Positions 8,451 through 17,970 are shown, numbered from the stretch's first letter. The stretch is DNA of 64,000 bases from Streptomyces coffeae (GCF_016741875.1 NZ_JAERRF010000002.1:186001-250000), one strand, 5' to 3'. The notes: generated from the letters alone by a model not told the origin. Program-made: numbers and translations.

Positions 8451-8712
8451 CGGGGATGTCCTTCTTTGCCGCGCTGAGCATGTTCCCCGGGATGACGACC
8501 AGCCGCTCATCCGGAGCGAGGTTCACGCCCTGCGGCAGGCGGGGGCCGTAGACGGCCGTTAGATCCCGGCCGATCACAGCCACATCACCGTTGTCGAGCT
8601 GCCAGATGTCCGGACACTCGTCATTGCCGTCGGAGTTCCCGAGCTCTTCGGCCGACTTGCCCAGCCGACGCTCGAATAACGCGGACGGGTCAGCCTCCCA
8701 GGCACGGGCCAT
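8443..8712 (-). CDS. Small conserved hypothetical protein preceding DUF6879
   Basis: A protein of 89 residues with MARAWEADPSALFERRLGK at the N-terminus, DIWQLDNGDVAVIGRDLT in the middle and VIPGNMLSAAKKDIPDA at the end. A GGAGG-type ribosome site lies about 7 bases upstream of the ATG. It is acidic, has no membrane segment, and is first of three coupled genes (this, DUF6879, NB-ARC/TPR). I recognise the pattern from Streptomyces cassettes but no function is known; an adaptor or sensor for the STAND protein is a guess from context. Confidence 0.7.
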   Translation of the reverse strand: MARAWEADPSALFERRLGKSAEELGNSDGNDECPDIWQLDNGDVAVIGRDLTAVYGPRLPQGVNLAPDERLVVIPGNMLSAAKKDIPDA

Positions 8713-8844
8713 GTCTGCCTCCGGTCGAGGTGCTCAAGCACGCTGTGGCTACCCACTGTATCCAGGGCCGCACCCATAGGTGAGAGGGTTGGCCCCACGG
8801 TCGAGCCGCCGGGCTGGTGGCACGGAAGCCGTCAGGGGCGGCTC

Positions 8845-8975
8845 CCCGTGCGGTCGGAGCGCCGGTCGGTTACGTGCCCGCTCGAGTCACCGGCACCGGG
8901 AAGGCCGTCTGGATCACCAGCTCACCGCCCACCAATGGATCGGTTTGTCCCCATTTATTGGGTCCCTCGCCGGAG
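8845..8975. repeat. Dispersed repeat, copy R1
   Basis: The core CAGCTCACCGCCCACCAATG followed by GATCGGTTTGTCCCCAT also occurs at 24262-24390 (R2) and, more diverged, at 58620-58735 (R3). Similarity to R2 extends for roughly 130 bases, starting at a GCGCCGGTCGG / GCGCCGATCGC block. No reading frame is conserved among the copies. The right end of R1 carries a GTTCGAGTC T-loop-like string on the minus strand, but the stem does not pair. Confidence 0.5.
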
Positions 8976-9159
8976 ACTCGAACCTACGGCAGTCTGCCAA
9001 CAATCTACCGATAGCCGGACAACCAACCGAATCACGAGCGCACAAGAGTTGGCCTCTACCTTCATGCGTCCCCTTGAGCCGGGGCCTGCACCAAGGCACC
9101 CTCACCTCAACCCGCGTGATCAGCGACTGCCCAGCTCAGACGCCCAATGCAACTGGGTC

Positions 9160-9365
9160 CCGTTCTTCATCGTTCTCCGCTGCAAGCCCCTCGCCCGTCA
9201 CGCCGCCGCTCTTCTCGCCGCCGGCCTGCATGGGCCTGAGCACGCATCGACGCCATGTCTCGGCGCCGCCGCCCTTGCCTCTCTGGGCCCGTCACCATCC
9301 TCACCTCCGATCCCGAAGACCTTGCCGCGCTGTGCGGCAGCCGGGTCACCCTTATCAGGATCTGA
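9160..9365 (+). pseudogene. PIN-domain (VapC-like) toxin, 3' remnant
   Basis: The plus strand ends in VTILTSDPEDLAALCGSRVT then LIRI and a stop at 9365, the C-terminus of actinobacterial PIN-domain toxins (LTSDPEDL-CG). Preceding pieces in other frames (RHAAALLAAGLHG, AALASLGP) match the middle of the same family, so at least two frameshifts separate them. The N-terminal catalytic Asp region is gone. A second broken PIN gene lies at 24658. The remainder of 8713-9668 apart from R1 shows no coding signal. Confidence 0.5.
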
Positions 9366-9611
9366 CCTCGGACGTGGGCGAGCCGCGCCCTCACCGCCTA
9401 CACGTGGCGGCAATCGGCAATGGTGCTGCGTCCGGCGGATCTGTCAGTGGTGCGCCGTACGGTCTTCTTCGTGGCCAGCGATGTTTCTGGCGGCGGAGCC
9501 GGCTGCCGAAGCGGCGCGTCATTGCTCTCGGTGGGAGGTCAGTGTGGTCTGCAAGCGATCGGTCGCTCTGCCTATGAGGAGTGTGACGCGTATGCGGCAG
9601 AGCATCCTGTC

Positions 9612-9630
9612 AATCCCCGCGGCGGGGATT
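9612..9630. promoter_or_regulatory. Perfect 8-bp palindrome upstream of jetA
   Basis: AATCCCCG-CGG-CGGGGATT lies 39 bases before the jetA start codon. It is a single copy, so it is not part of a CRISPR array even though the CCCCGCGGCGGGGA core recalls type I-E repeats. A regulatory role is inferred from position only. Confidence 0.25.
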
Positions 9631-9668
9631 TCCGCTGCGGTGTACGCGTCGGGGAGAATGCCGGGACG

Positions 9669-11249
9669 ATGACGTCACAGCCTTCCGGTCCGCGCGGCGT
9701 CGAGCACGCGCCGTTCATCCATCTGACCGTGCCGAACGCGGCTTTGTACCGTCAGGTAATGCATGCGTTCCTCGCGGCGAAGGAGCGGTTCGCGGTGCAT
9801 CTGCGGCCCGAGGACGTGCACGCCGCGCTGCCGCCGGAGCACCGGCCGTTGGATCTGGACGCGGTGGTGAAGGCTCTGGACAGCCTCGTGGAGTGGGGCA
9901 ATCTGCGGGCGGATCCGGACACCTCCCGGGTCACCGCGGTCGAGGACTTCTACCGCAAGCGGTTCATCTACCAGCTCACGCAGGCCGGGGAAGCCGCCGA
10001 GCAGGCGTTGTCGGTGTATGACGAGGCGCTGGGGCGGCGTGGTGCACTGCAGGCGGTGGCGCTGCACGACATCGTCACGCAGCTGCGGGCCCTTATGGTG
10101 ATCGCGGCTGACCGGGAGGAGGGCGGGCCGGACGCGGCGAAGGCGCATCTGGCGCTGTCGGCGCTGTCGGGCCGGTTCGAGGCGCTGGCGGAGAACGCGC
10201 GGGCGTTCATGGGGTCGCTGCAGCGCACCATGGATCTGCACGGTGTGGAGGTCGAGGTGTTCCTCGCCTACAAGGACCGGCTGATCCAGTACCTGGAGCG
10301 GTTCATCCAGGACCTGATCACGCTGGGCGGGCGGATCGCGATGCTCATCGGCGAGTTGGAGCAGGACGGGCGGGCCGGTGTGCTGCTGCGGCTGGCGGCG
10401 GCCCGTGAGGCGGCCGACGCCGCGCCCGAGGACGCCGAGAGCGCCGAGGAACAGGCGTATGAGCGGTGGGCGGCGAAGTGGTCGGGGCTCACCGCCTGGT
10501 TCGTCTCCGCGGACGGCCGTGAGTCGCAGGCCCGGCTGCTGCGCGGGCGGGCCCTCGGTGCGATCCCGCAGCTCCTGGCGGTTGTCAGGCAGTTGAACGA
10601 GCGGCGGGCCGGGCGTTCGGACCGGTCCGCGGACTTCCGTACCCTGGCCCGCTGGTTCGCCGAGGCTCCGGACGACGAGGCGCGGCACCGGCTGTGGCGC
10701 GCCGCCTTCGGTCTGTACTCCGCGCGTCATCTGACCGTGGACGCCGATACGCTGGCCGAGCGCACGGCCCGTCCGGTGCCCGCGTCCACGTCGTGGGCCG
10801 AGGCCGAGCCGTTGCGGATCAGCCTGCAACTGCGCCGTACCGGCAGCTACGAACGCCGCGGGCGGGCCCGCCGGGTGCAGGACCGCTCCGAGCAACGACA
10901 CCGGCTCGCCGAGATTGCCGCCAGGCAGGCGGAGGAGACCGCCGCCGCCCGTGCCCGGCTCGCGACCGACGACACCACGCGGTTGTCCGCGCTGGGAGAA
11001 CTGGACCCGGTGGCCTTCGGGCTTTTCTTGCAGCTGCTCGGCGATGCCCTGGCCACGTGGCGGCCCGGCATGACGAGCACGGTGGCGACCAGCAACGACG
11101 GCTCGATGGAGATCCGGCTGACAACGCTCGCCGACGGGACGACGGCCGAAATCCGTACGCCGGGCGGGACCTTCCGCGGCCCCGACCACCTGGTCGAGAT
11201 CACTGACCTCACCCGGCCCGGCCGCGCGGGAGCGCCACGCACCGGCTGA
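9669..11249 (+). CDS. jetA: Wadjet subunit JetA (DUF2397 / TIGR02677)
   Basis: A protein of 526 residues; the frame is open to 9420 but the conserved sequence starts after the ATG at 9669. Recognisable family blocks are VPNAALYRQVMHAFLAAKER near the N-terminus, VVKALDSLVEWGNLRADPDT, FYRKRFIYQLTQAGEAAEQA and a C-terminal strand region with MEIRLTTLADGTTAEIRTPG. JetA is the kleisin/MukF-like subunit that bridges the SMC dimer JetC and recruits JetB; Wadjet complexes recognise and cleave small circular DNA. Gene order A-B-C-D follows exactly, 19 bases before jetB. Confidence 0.9.
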   Translation: MTSQPSGPRGVEHAPFIHLTVPNAALYRQVMHAFLAAKERFAVHLRPEDVHAALPPEHRPLDLDAVVKALDSLVEWGNLRADPDTSRVTAVEDFYRKRFIYQLTQAGEAAEQALSVYDEALGRRGALQAVALHDIVTQLRALMVIAADREEGGPDAAKAHLALSALSGRFEALAENARAFMGSLQRTMDLHGVEVEVFLAYKDRLIQYLERFIQDLITLGGRIAMLIGELEQDGRAGVLLRLAAAREAADAAPEDAESAEEQAYERWAAKWSGLTAWFVSADGRESQARLLRGRALGAIPQLLAVVRQLNERRAGRSDRSADFRTLARWFAEAPDDEARHRLWRAAFGLYSARHLTVDADTLAERTARPVPASTSWAEAEPLRISLQLRRTGSYERRGRARRVQDRSEQRHRLAEIAARQAEETAAARARLATDDTTRLSALGELDPVAFGLFLQLLGDALATWRPGMTSTVATSNDGSMEIRLTTLADGTTAEIRTPGGTFRGPDHLVEITDLTRPGRAGAPRTG

Positions 11250-11268
11250 GACGATTGAGGGGGGAGCT

Positions 11269-12534
11269 ATGACCACGCCCCTGGGCGAGGTACTGGACGG
11301 CCGGCGATCGGCCGAGGTGCACAAAGCGGCGCGGACGTTGTTGAAGGAGCCGCTGTTGCTGGCGCAGGGCCCGCACGCGGATGAGTTCCGGCTGGTGCGG
11401 CAGCACGCCTCGGAGCTACGCGACTGGTTCGACCGCAACACCGGCTGGTCGCTGCGGGTGGACGCGGAGGCCGCCCGGCTGGCCCGGACGCCCGGCACTT
11501 TGGCCGATCCCACCCATCCGGCGCGCGAGGCGTCCCGTGGCCGCGCCGCGTTCACGCGCCGCCGGTATGTGCTGCTGTGTCTGGCGCTGGCCGCGCTGGA
11601 GCGGGGTGAGGCGCAGATTGCCCTGGGCCGCCTCGCCGAGCAGGTGGTGCTGGACGCCGCCGATCCCCACCTGGCCGCCGCCGGGGTGGAGTTCACCATG
11701 GAGCGCCGTGACGAACGCCTGGACCTGGCGGCAGTGGTGCGGCTGCTGCTGCGCTACGGGGTGCTGCGGCGGGTGGCCGGCGAGGAGGAGGCATACGTCA
11801 GCGGTAGCGGCGACGTGCTCTACGACGTGCAGCGGCGCGTCCTGGCCGGGCTGCTGGCCGCCCGCCGGGGCCCCTCGACGATCATCACCGAGGACTTCGA
11901 GGACCGGCTGGCCGAGCTGACCGCCGAGAGCGCGCTGGACAGCGACGAGCTCCGCTTCCGCGCGATCCGCCAGCGGCTGACCCGGAGGCTGCTGGACGAC
12001 CCGGTGCTGTACTACGAGGAGCTGACCGACGAGGAACTCGCCTACCTGACCCGCCAGCGCGCCTTCCTCACCGCCCGCATCACCGAACTGACCGGCCTGG
12101 TTCCCGAAGTGCGGGCCGAGGGTATCGCCATGGTCGATCCGCACGACGACCTGACCGACGTACGGATGCCGGAGCAGGGCACGCACGGGCACGTCACCCT
12201 GTTGCTCGCCGAACACCTGGCGGCCATGGGTGGCGAGGCGAGCAGCGGCGACCTCGAACGCAGGGTTCAGGAGATGGCCGCAGAACACGGTGCGTTCTGG
12301 TCGAAGAGCGCCAAGCAGCCCGGCGCGGAGGCGGAGCTGGTCGGCCAGGCGCTGGAGAGGCTCACCGCGCTCGGCCTGGTCGCCTCCACCCCGAAGGGCA
12401 TCGTCCCGCTGCCTGCGCTCGCGCGGTACGCGGTCGGCGAGACCGTCGTGACGGAACCGGGACAAGCATCCTCCCGCACACCCCGTGCTCCTTGCACACC
12501 CCGCGCCCCCAAGCGAAAGGCACCGCAGTCGTGA
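11269..12534 (+). CDS. jetB: Wadjet subunit JetB (DUF2398 / TIGR02678)
   Basis: A protein of 421 residues with a ribosome site (GGGGGGAG) directly upstream of the ATG. Family features: an N-terminal helical region (VHKAARTLLKEPLLL), RRRYVLLCLALAALERGEAQ at about residue 95, a winged-helix middle with AVVRLLLRYGVLRRVAGEEE, VLYDVQRRVLAGLLAARRGP and YYEELTDEELAYL. JetB is the MukE/KITE-like partner of JetA. The stop overlaps the GTG start of jetC (GTGA), showing translational coupling. Confidence 0.9.
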   Translation: MTTPLGEVLDGRRSAEVHKAARTLLKEPLLLAQGPHADEFRLVRQHASELRDWFDRNTGWSLRVDAEAARLARTPGTLADPTHPAREASRGRAAFTRRRYVLLCLALAALERGEAQIALGRLAEQVVLDAADPHLAAAGVEFTMERRDERLDLAAVVRLLLRYGVLRRVAGEEEAYVSGSGDVLYDVQRRVLAGLLAARRGPSTIITEDFEDRLAELTAESALDSDELRFRAIRQRLTRRLLDDPVLYYEELTDEELAYLTRQRAFLTARITELTGLVPEVRAEGIAMVDPHDDLTDVRMPEQGTHGHVTLLLAEHLAAMGGEASSGDLERRVQEMAAEHGAFWSKSAKQPGAEAELVGQALERLTALGLVASTPKGIVPLPALARYAVGETVVTEPGQASSRTPRAPCTPRAPKRKAPQS

Positions 12535-15500
12535 CCGCCCTGCCCGACCCGACACCCGGCCGGTGGCAGCCGCTGCGCCTCGGCCTGGTCGACCTCTTCT
12601 ACTACGACACAGAGGAGTTCTGGTTCCACGACGGCCGCCTGCTGCTGCGCGGCAACAACGGCACCGGCAAGTCCAAGGTGCTCGCCCTGACCCTGCCCTT
12701 CCTCCTGGACGGCGACCTGTCCGCCCGCCGGGTGGAACCCGACGCGGACCCGGGCAAGCGCATGGAGTGGAACCTGCTGCTCGGCGGCCGGCACCCGCAC
12801 CCGGAGCGGCTCGGCTACACCTGGATCGAATTCGGCCGCCGTGACAAGGACTCGGACCGGGCGCACTTCCGCACGCTGCTGTGCGGGCTGAAAGCGGTAA
12901 CGGGCCGCGGTATCGCCCGCCACTGGTACGCGGTCACCGACCAGCGCGTGGGCGAGGAGCTGACCCTGCTCGACGCCACCGGCACCGCGCTGTCGCGGGA
13001 TCGCCTGGCCGAGGCCGTCGCCGGACGCGGCATGGTCCACGACCAGGCGAAGGCGTACCGCAGGGCGGTCGACGAGGCGCTGTTCGGGCTTGGCGAGCGG
13101 CGCTACGCCGCCCTGGTCGACCTGCTCATCCAGCTGCGCCAGCCCCAGCTGTCCAAGCGCCCCAATGAGACGGCGCTGTCCCGCGCGCTGACCGAGGCGC
13201 TGCCGCCCATGGACCAGGCCGTGATCGCCGATGTGGCCGAGGCGTTCCGCTCCCTGGACGAGGAAAAGGAGGAACTGCGAGCGGCCAGTGAGGCCGAACG
13301 AGCCGCCTCCGCCTTCCTCGACCACTACCGCCGCTACGCCCGCGTGGCCACCCGCCGACGGGCCCGGCTGCCGCGCAGTGAACACGCCCGCTACGAACAG
13401 CTGCACCGTGACCTGTCCCAGGCGCGGACCGAGCGGGAGGAGGCCGAGCGGCAACGGGCGGAGGCCGCGGAGCGGATCGCCCGGCTGGAGGAGACGGCCG
13501 TGCGGCTGACGGCCCAGGACGCCGCGCTGCGCGCGGGTCCGGAGATGCGCAGCGCCCGGGAGCTGGAGCAGGCGGCGGCCGATGCGCGGCGCACCGCCGA
13601 CGAGCGGGCCCGTGCGGAGGCGGACCGGGACCAGGCCGCCCAGGCGAACTCCCGCGCCCTCGGCCGCCTGACGAGCGCCGAAGGGCGACTGGCAGCGGCC
13701 GAGCAGCAGATCGGGAACACGCTGCGCCAGGCACGGGAGACGGCCCGAGCGGCCCGGCTCGACGACGTGCTGGGGCCCCACGACGCGGTCCCGGAGGCGG
13801 AACTGCGCCACGCGGCCAAGGAGTCGGTGGAACGCAGGAGGCGCACCCTCGACCACGTCGAGGAGCTGGCCGCGCAAGCCGAACAGGCCGCCGGCGAACG
13901 GCGGGCCGCCGCCCGCCGCCTGGACGAGGCCCAGACCGAGGCCGCCCACACCGCCGAACGCCAGGCCCAGGCTGAGGCGTCCGCCGCACAGGCAGGCCAA
14001 AACCTGGTGGGTGCCGTACGCGAACACCTCGACCGGTGCACGGAACTGGACCTTCCCGACCCGACGGGGCTCCTGGACGCTCTGCACGACTGGGGCACGC
14101 ACCTGCACGGCCCCAGCCCCGCCCGGGAGCAGACCGCGGCAGCCCACCGCGAGCAGGCCGCGGACCTGGCCGACCAGGCCGCCGCACTCAGCCAGCGGCT
14201 GGCCGAACTGGCCGAGCGGCGCACCGCGGCCGAAAGGGAGCTGTCGGAGCTGGAGGCCGGTGGCCAGCACGGACCGGAGGCACCCCACACCCGCACCCCG
14301 GGCCTGCGCGACCGGACCCCCGGAGCGCCTCTGTGGAGGCTGGTCGACTTCCACGACCATGTCACTCCGGACGAACGGGCAGGGCTGGAGGCCGCGTTGG
14401 AGGCGTCCGGGCTCCTGGACGCGTGGGTGTGCCCGGACGGCACCATCCTGGAGGCGAGCGGGCACGACGTGCTGCTGTCCCCGCTGCCTTCGCATGCGTC
14501 GTGGGCAGGGTCCGTGCTCGCCGACGCGTTGCGGCCCGCCGTCGACCACGGCGATCCCCGGGCCACGCAGGTCGGTGAAGCGGCCGTGTCCGCCCTCCTG
14601 GCGGCCATCGGCCTCGGGGACACCGGTGCACCCGGCACGTGGGTGGCGGCGGACGGTCGCTTCCGCATCGGCGCGCTGACCGGCAGCTGGTCGAAGGAAG
14701 CGGCCGTGTACGTGGGCGAAGGCGCCCGCGAGGAGGCACGCCGCGCCCGGATCGCCACCCTGCGCGGCGAACTGGACGCCCTGGCCGACAGCACGGCACG
14801 CCGTGAAGCCGAAAGCGCCACGGTGGCCGCGCGCCGGCGCACCCTGGACACCGAACTGGCCACCGTCCCCGACGACGCCCCCCTGCACCACGCCCACGCG
14901 GTGGCCGCCGCGGCGGCGGACGCCGCCCACCGGGCTCGCACCCGCCAGAAGGAACGCGCGGCCGAACTCACCGAGGCAGCCCGCCGCGAGGCCGAAGCGG
15001 CCACCGCACTGACCGAGACGGCCGACGCCGTGAACCTGCCCGCCGACCGGCCGACCCTCACGGCCGTCCGCCAAGCCCTGGCCGACCACACGGCCGCCCT
15101 CGCCGGCCTGTGGCCGGCCCTGCGCGACCGGGCCGAGGCGCGTCGCGCTGTCGCCGACGAGCAGGCGGAAGCCGGCCGGACCGGGGAACGGGTGGCCGAA
15201 CTGGACCAGCGTACGGCCGAGGCGGCCCGGCTCGCCGCCGCCGCGGACGAACACCACACCACTCTCCGCTCGACCGTCGGTACGGCCGTCGCGGAGCTGG
15301 AGCGCCGTCTGGCCGAAACCGCGGATGCCCTCGCCATGTGCGAGCGGGGCCAGAAGCAGGCCCGTCACGAGTACTCCGCCGCGGACCGCCGGGCCGGTCG
15401 TGCCGAGGGCCGTATCGAGCAGTTGGACAAGGACGTCCATGAAGCGGCGGCCACGCGCACCGAGGCCATTGCCGCGCTCCAGCGGTACGCGGCCAACGGC

Positions 15501-16676
15501 CTGCTGACCGTCGCCCTGCCCGAGGCTCCCGTGCCGCCGCTGGACGGCGGCTCCTGGGCCGCCACCCCGGCGATCGCGCTCGCCCGGGCGATCGAGGCGG
15601 CACTGTCCGGCACGGACGACTCCGACGGCGCCTGGGAACGCGTACAGAAGCGGCTCAGCGAGGAGTACAAGAAGCTCCAGGACGTCCTCTCCCGAGGCGG
15701 CCACAGCGCCACAGCGCGCATGACCGAGGACGGGATGATCGTCGACCTCGTCTACCAGGGCCGCGAGCGGGCCGTGCCCGAACTGGCCGGGGCCCTGGCC
15801 ACCGAGGTCCAGGAGCTGACCCGCATACTGTCGGCGCACGAACGCGAAATCCTGGAAACCCACCTGCTGACCGAGGTCGCCGGCACCCTGCAGGAGCTGA
15901 TCGGCACCGCTGAGCGCCAGGTACACGCCATGAACACCGAACTTGAGCAGCGGCCCACCTCCACCGGCATGAAGCTGCGCCTGATCTGGCGGCCCTCCCG
16001 CAAGGCACCAGCCGGACTGGCGCAGGCGCGGGCACGGCTGCGCCAGTCCGCCGACGCCTGGGCGGCCGAGGACCGGGCGGCGGTCGGCGAGTTCCTGCAA
16101 ACCCAGATCGCCCGCGCACAGGCCGAAAACACCACAGGCAGCTGGCTGGAAGTGCTCACCACCGCGCTCGACTACCGCGCCTGGCACGAATTCGGCATCG
16201 AACGCCACCAGCACGGCGCCTGGGTGCCCGCCACCGGGCCCGCCTCCGGCGGCGAACGCGTGCTGGCCGTCTCCGTGCCCCTGTTCGCCGCCGCCTCCGC
16301 TCACTACGCCACCGCCGCTCCACACGCCCCGCGCCTGGTCACCCTGGACGAAGCCTTCGCCGGCGTCGACGACGACTCCCGCGCCAAGTGTCTGGGCCTG
16401 CTCCACGCCTTCGACCTGGACGTGGTGATGACCAGCGAGCGTGAATGGGCCTGCTACCCGCAAGTACCCGGCATCGCCATCGCCCAGCTCTCCCGTGTCG
16501 ACGACATCGCCGCGGTCCTGGTGACCCGCTGGCAGTGGGACGGCGCCGAGCGGGCACGGGCCCCCGAACCCGACCTCCGCATGGCGACGGTCCCCGCACC
16601 GGCGCACTCTCCCGGAGCGCCCGAACCCACCTCTACCGAGAACCCCGCACCCGGCCAGGACGCCCTGTGGGCCTGA
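12531..16676 (+). CDS. jetC: Wadjet SMC-like ATPase JetC (TIGR02680)
   Basis: A protein of 1381 residues with the SMC/MukB-like order: an N-terminal Walker A (LLLRGNNGTGKSKVL, residues about 38-52), two very long Ala/Glu/Arg-rich coiled-coil arms with a hinge-like non-coil segment near residues 590-740, and a C-terminal head with the ABC signature ASGGERVLAVS near residue 1240 and Walker B RLVTLDEAFAGVDDDSR near 1270. It dimerises and extrudes DNA loops, presenting circular plasmids to JetD. The GTG at 12531 is preferred over an in-frame ATG at 12492 because it overlaps the jetB stop. Length is normal for the family. Confidence 0.93.
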   Translation: MTALPDPTPGRWQPLRLGLVDLFYYDTEEFWFHDGRLLLRGNNGTGKSKVLALTLPFLLDGDLSARRVEPDADPGKRMEWNLLLGGRHPHPERLGYTWIEFGRRDKDSDRAHFRTLLCGLKAVTGRGIARHWYAVTDQRVGEELTLLDATGTALSRDRLAEAVAGRGMVHDQAKAYRRAVDEALFGLGERRYAALVDLLIQLRQPQLSKRPNETALSRALTEALPPMDQAVIADVAEAFRSLDEEKEELRAASEAERAASAFLDHYRRYARVATRRRARLPRSEHARYEQLHRDLSQARTEREEAERQRAEAAERIARLEETAVRLTAQDAALRAGPEMRSARELEQAAADARRTADERARAEADRDQAAQANSRALGRLTSAEGRLAAAEQQIGNTLRQARETARAARLDDVLGPHDAVPEAELRHAAKESVERRRRTLDHVEELAAQAEQAAGERRAAARRLDEAQTEAAHTAERQAQAEASAAQAGQNLVGAVREHLDRCTELDLPDPTGLLDALHDWGTHLHGPSPAREQTAAAHREQAADLADQAAALSQRLAELAERRTAAERELSELEAGGQHGPEAPHTRTPGLRDRTPGAPLWRLVDFHDHVTPDERAGLEAALEASGLLDAWVCPDGTILEASGHDVLLSPLPSHASWAGSVLADALRPAVDHGDPRATQVGEAAVSALLAAIGLGDTGAPGTWVAADGRFRIGALTGSWSKEAAVYVGEGAREEARRARIATLRGELDALADSTARREAESATVAARRRTLDTELATVPDDAPLHHAHAVAAAAADAAHRARTRQKERAAELTEAARREAEAATALTETADAVNLPADRPTLTAVRQALADHTAALAGLWPALRDRAEARRAVADEQAEAGRTGERVAELDQRTAEAARLAAAADEHHTTLRSTVGTAVAELERRLAETADALAMCERGQKQARHEYSAADRRAGRAEGRIEQLDKDVHEAAATRTEAIAALQRYAANGLLTVALPEAPVPPLDGGSWAATPAIALARAIEAALSGTDDSDGAWERVQKRLSEEYKKLQDVLSRGGHSATARMTEDGMIVDLVYQGRERAVPELAGALATEVQELTRILSAHEREILETHLLTEVAGTLQELIGTAERQVHAMNTELEQRPTSTGMKLRLIWRPSRKAPAGLAQARARLRQSADAWAAEDRAAVGEFLQTQIARAQAENTTGSWLEVLTTALDYRAWHEFGIERHQHGAWVPATGPASGGERVLAVSVPLFAAASAHYATAAPHAPRLVTLDEAFAGVDDDSRAKCLGLLHAFDLDVVMTSEREWACYPQVPGIAIAQLSRVDDIAAVLVTRWQWDGAERARAPEPDLRMATVPAPAHSPGAPEPTSTENPAPGQDALWA

Positions 16677-16722
16677 GAAGTGACACAGGACCGCCCGTGG
16701 AGAGGAAAGGGAAGACCCTCAT

Positions 16723-17970
16723 ATGAGCGCACCCGACGCCCCCGCCGGGCGCGTCGACCACGGCCGCCTCACCCGCCTCCTCGGCGACCCGGGCTGTGCC
16801 TGGCTGCTTGACCGGATACGCCGCCGTATGGAACGCGCGGAGCCACTCACCGGCCCGGTCACCCTGGCCGCGCCCACCGACGGCGAGCGGGCCGCCGCCG
16901 AGCGCCTGCTGGGCCGAGCCCCCAGCGGCGGGCGCTCGCTGAGCATCCGGCTCGACGCCGTCGACACCGTCCTGTGCCGCTCCGGCGTCAGCCCCGACGG
17001 CCTCGCCGCCGCCGTCATCGCCCTCACCGGACCCGTCACCCTCCTCAGCGACGCACGCCGACGGGAGGCGGACGCCTGGCACGACGCGTACACCCCGCTC
17101 ACCGGTTTGTGCTCCGAGCGGCCCGAATTGACCGACTGGAGCGAGCGCATACGCGTGAGCGGCTTCGTCCGCCGCCTCGCACGCGGCCCGGAGACCGCCC
17201 GGGCGCTGCTCACCTCCACCGCGACGGCGCTGCGGAGCCTGCCCACGGACCCGGCCGTCTCCCTCCCGGCCTTCGCCGCCCGCACCCTCGGCGATGCCCA
17301 CGCCCTCGACGACGGCACCCCGCTCGCCACCCTCGTCCACTCCGGCATCCGCGCCCTGACCGGCTTCCCCGACGGCACCGGAGCCGAGTGGCGCCGCGAA
17401 GCATGGGCCTCCGTGGGCCTCCTCAAGGACGCCCTGTCCTCCACTGTCCTGACCCTGGGCCTACGGGGCACACCCGTGCTCGACTGGGCCACCGACACCG
17501 GGGAACCCGCCGTGCTCACCCTGCGCCAGCTCACCCGCAACCCTCCCCGCACAACGCCCCCCGTGGTCCACGTCTGCGAGAACCCGACCGTGCTCGCCAC
17601 CGCGGCCGATACCTACGGCCCTGCCTGCCCGCCCCTGATCTGTCTCCAGGGCCAGCCCTCGGCCGCCGCCCTCGCCCTCCTGCGCCACCTGCACTCCCAC
17701 CGGGCAAAGCTGCTCTACCACGGCGACTTCGACTGGGGCGGCATACGCATCGCCGCCGCCTTGCTGCAGCGCGTGCCCTGGCGCCCCTGGCGCTACACCA
17801 CCGTCGACTACCGCGCCGCCGCCGGCAGAAGCCCCATGGCACCATCCCTGACGGGCACACCTGCCACCGCTCCCTGGGACCCGGACCTGCGGGCCGCCCT
17901 CGACGAACTCGGCGTACGCGTCGAGGAGGAAACCGTCCTCGACGATCTCCTGACCGACCTCGCACCCTGA
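16723..17970 (+). CDS. jetD: Wadjet TOPRIM nuclease JetD (DUF2399 / TIGR02679)
   Basis: A protein of 415 residues beginning 46 bases after jetC. The C-terminal DUF2399 TOPRIM-like domain shows LLYHGDFDWGGIRIA at about residue 330, holding the DxD metal-binding pair, and an upstream glutamate-bearing VVHVCENPTVLATA near residue 283 that serves as the TOPRIM Glu. The N-terminal half is the DUF3323-type arm. JetD is the endonuclease of Wadjet, cutting plasmid DNA delivered by the JetABC motor. All catalytic residues are present, so with intact A, B and C the system looks functional. This class (DUF2397/2398/2399) is, to my recollection, Wadjet type I. Confidence 0.92.
   Translation: MSAPDAPAGRVDHGRLTRLLGDPGCAWLLDRIRRRMERAEPLTGPVTLAAPTDGERAAAERLLGRAPSGGRSLSIRLDAVDTVLCRSGVSPDGLAAAVIALTGPVTLLSDARRREADAWHDAYTPLTGLCSERPELTDWSERIRVSGFVRRLARGPETARALLTSTATALRSLPTDPAVSLPAFAARTLGDAHALDDGTPLATLVHSGIRALTGFPDGTGAEWRREAWASVGLLKDALSSTVLTLGLRGTPVLDWATDTGEPAVLTLRQLTRNPPRTTPPVVHVCENPTVLATAADTYGPACPPLICLQGQPSAAALALLRHLHSHRAKLLYHGDFDWGGIRIAAALLQRVPWRPWRYTTVDYRAAAGRSPMAPSLTGTPATAPWDPDLRAALDELGVRVEEETVLDDLLTDLAP

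Noticed and set aside
9612..9630. Possible CRISPR repeat (CCCCGCGGCGGGGA core)
   Set aside because: There is only one copy, with no spacers or second repeat within the window and no cas genes.
8780..9672. Overlapping plus-strand open frames of 265 and 274 codons
   Set aside because: Their codon use and composition do not look like proteins; only the short PIN-toxin tail in another frame has a recognisable pattern.
12267..16607. 1446-codon open frame on the minus strand opposite jetC
   Set aside because: It is the antisense shadow of a GC-rich SMC gene: glycine/arginine-rich, no domain, and the plus-strand frame has clear Walker A, signature and Walker B motifs.
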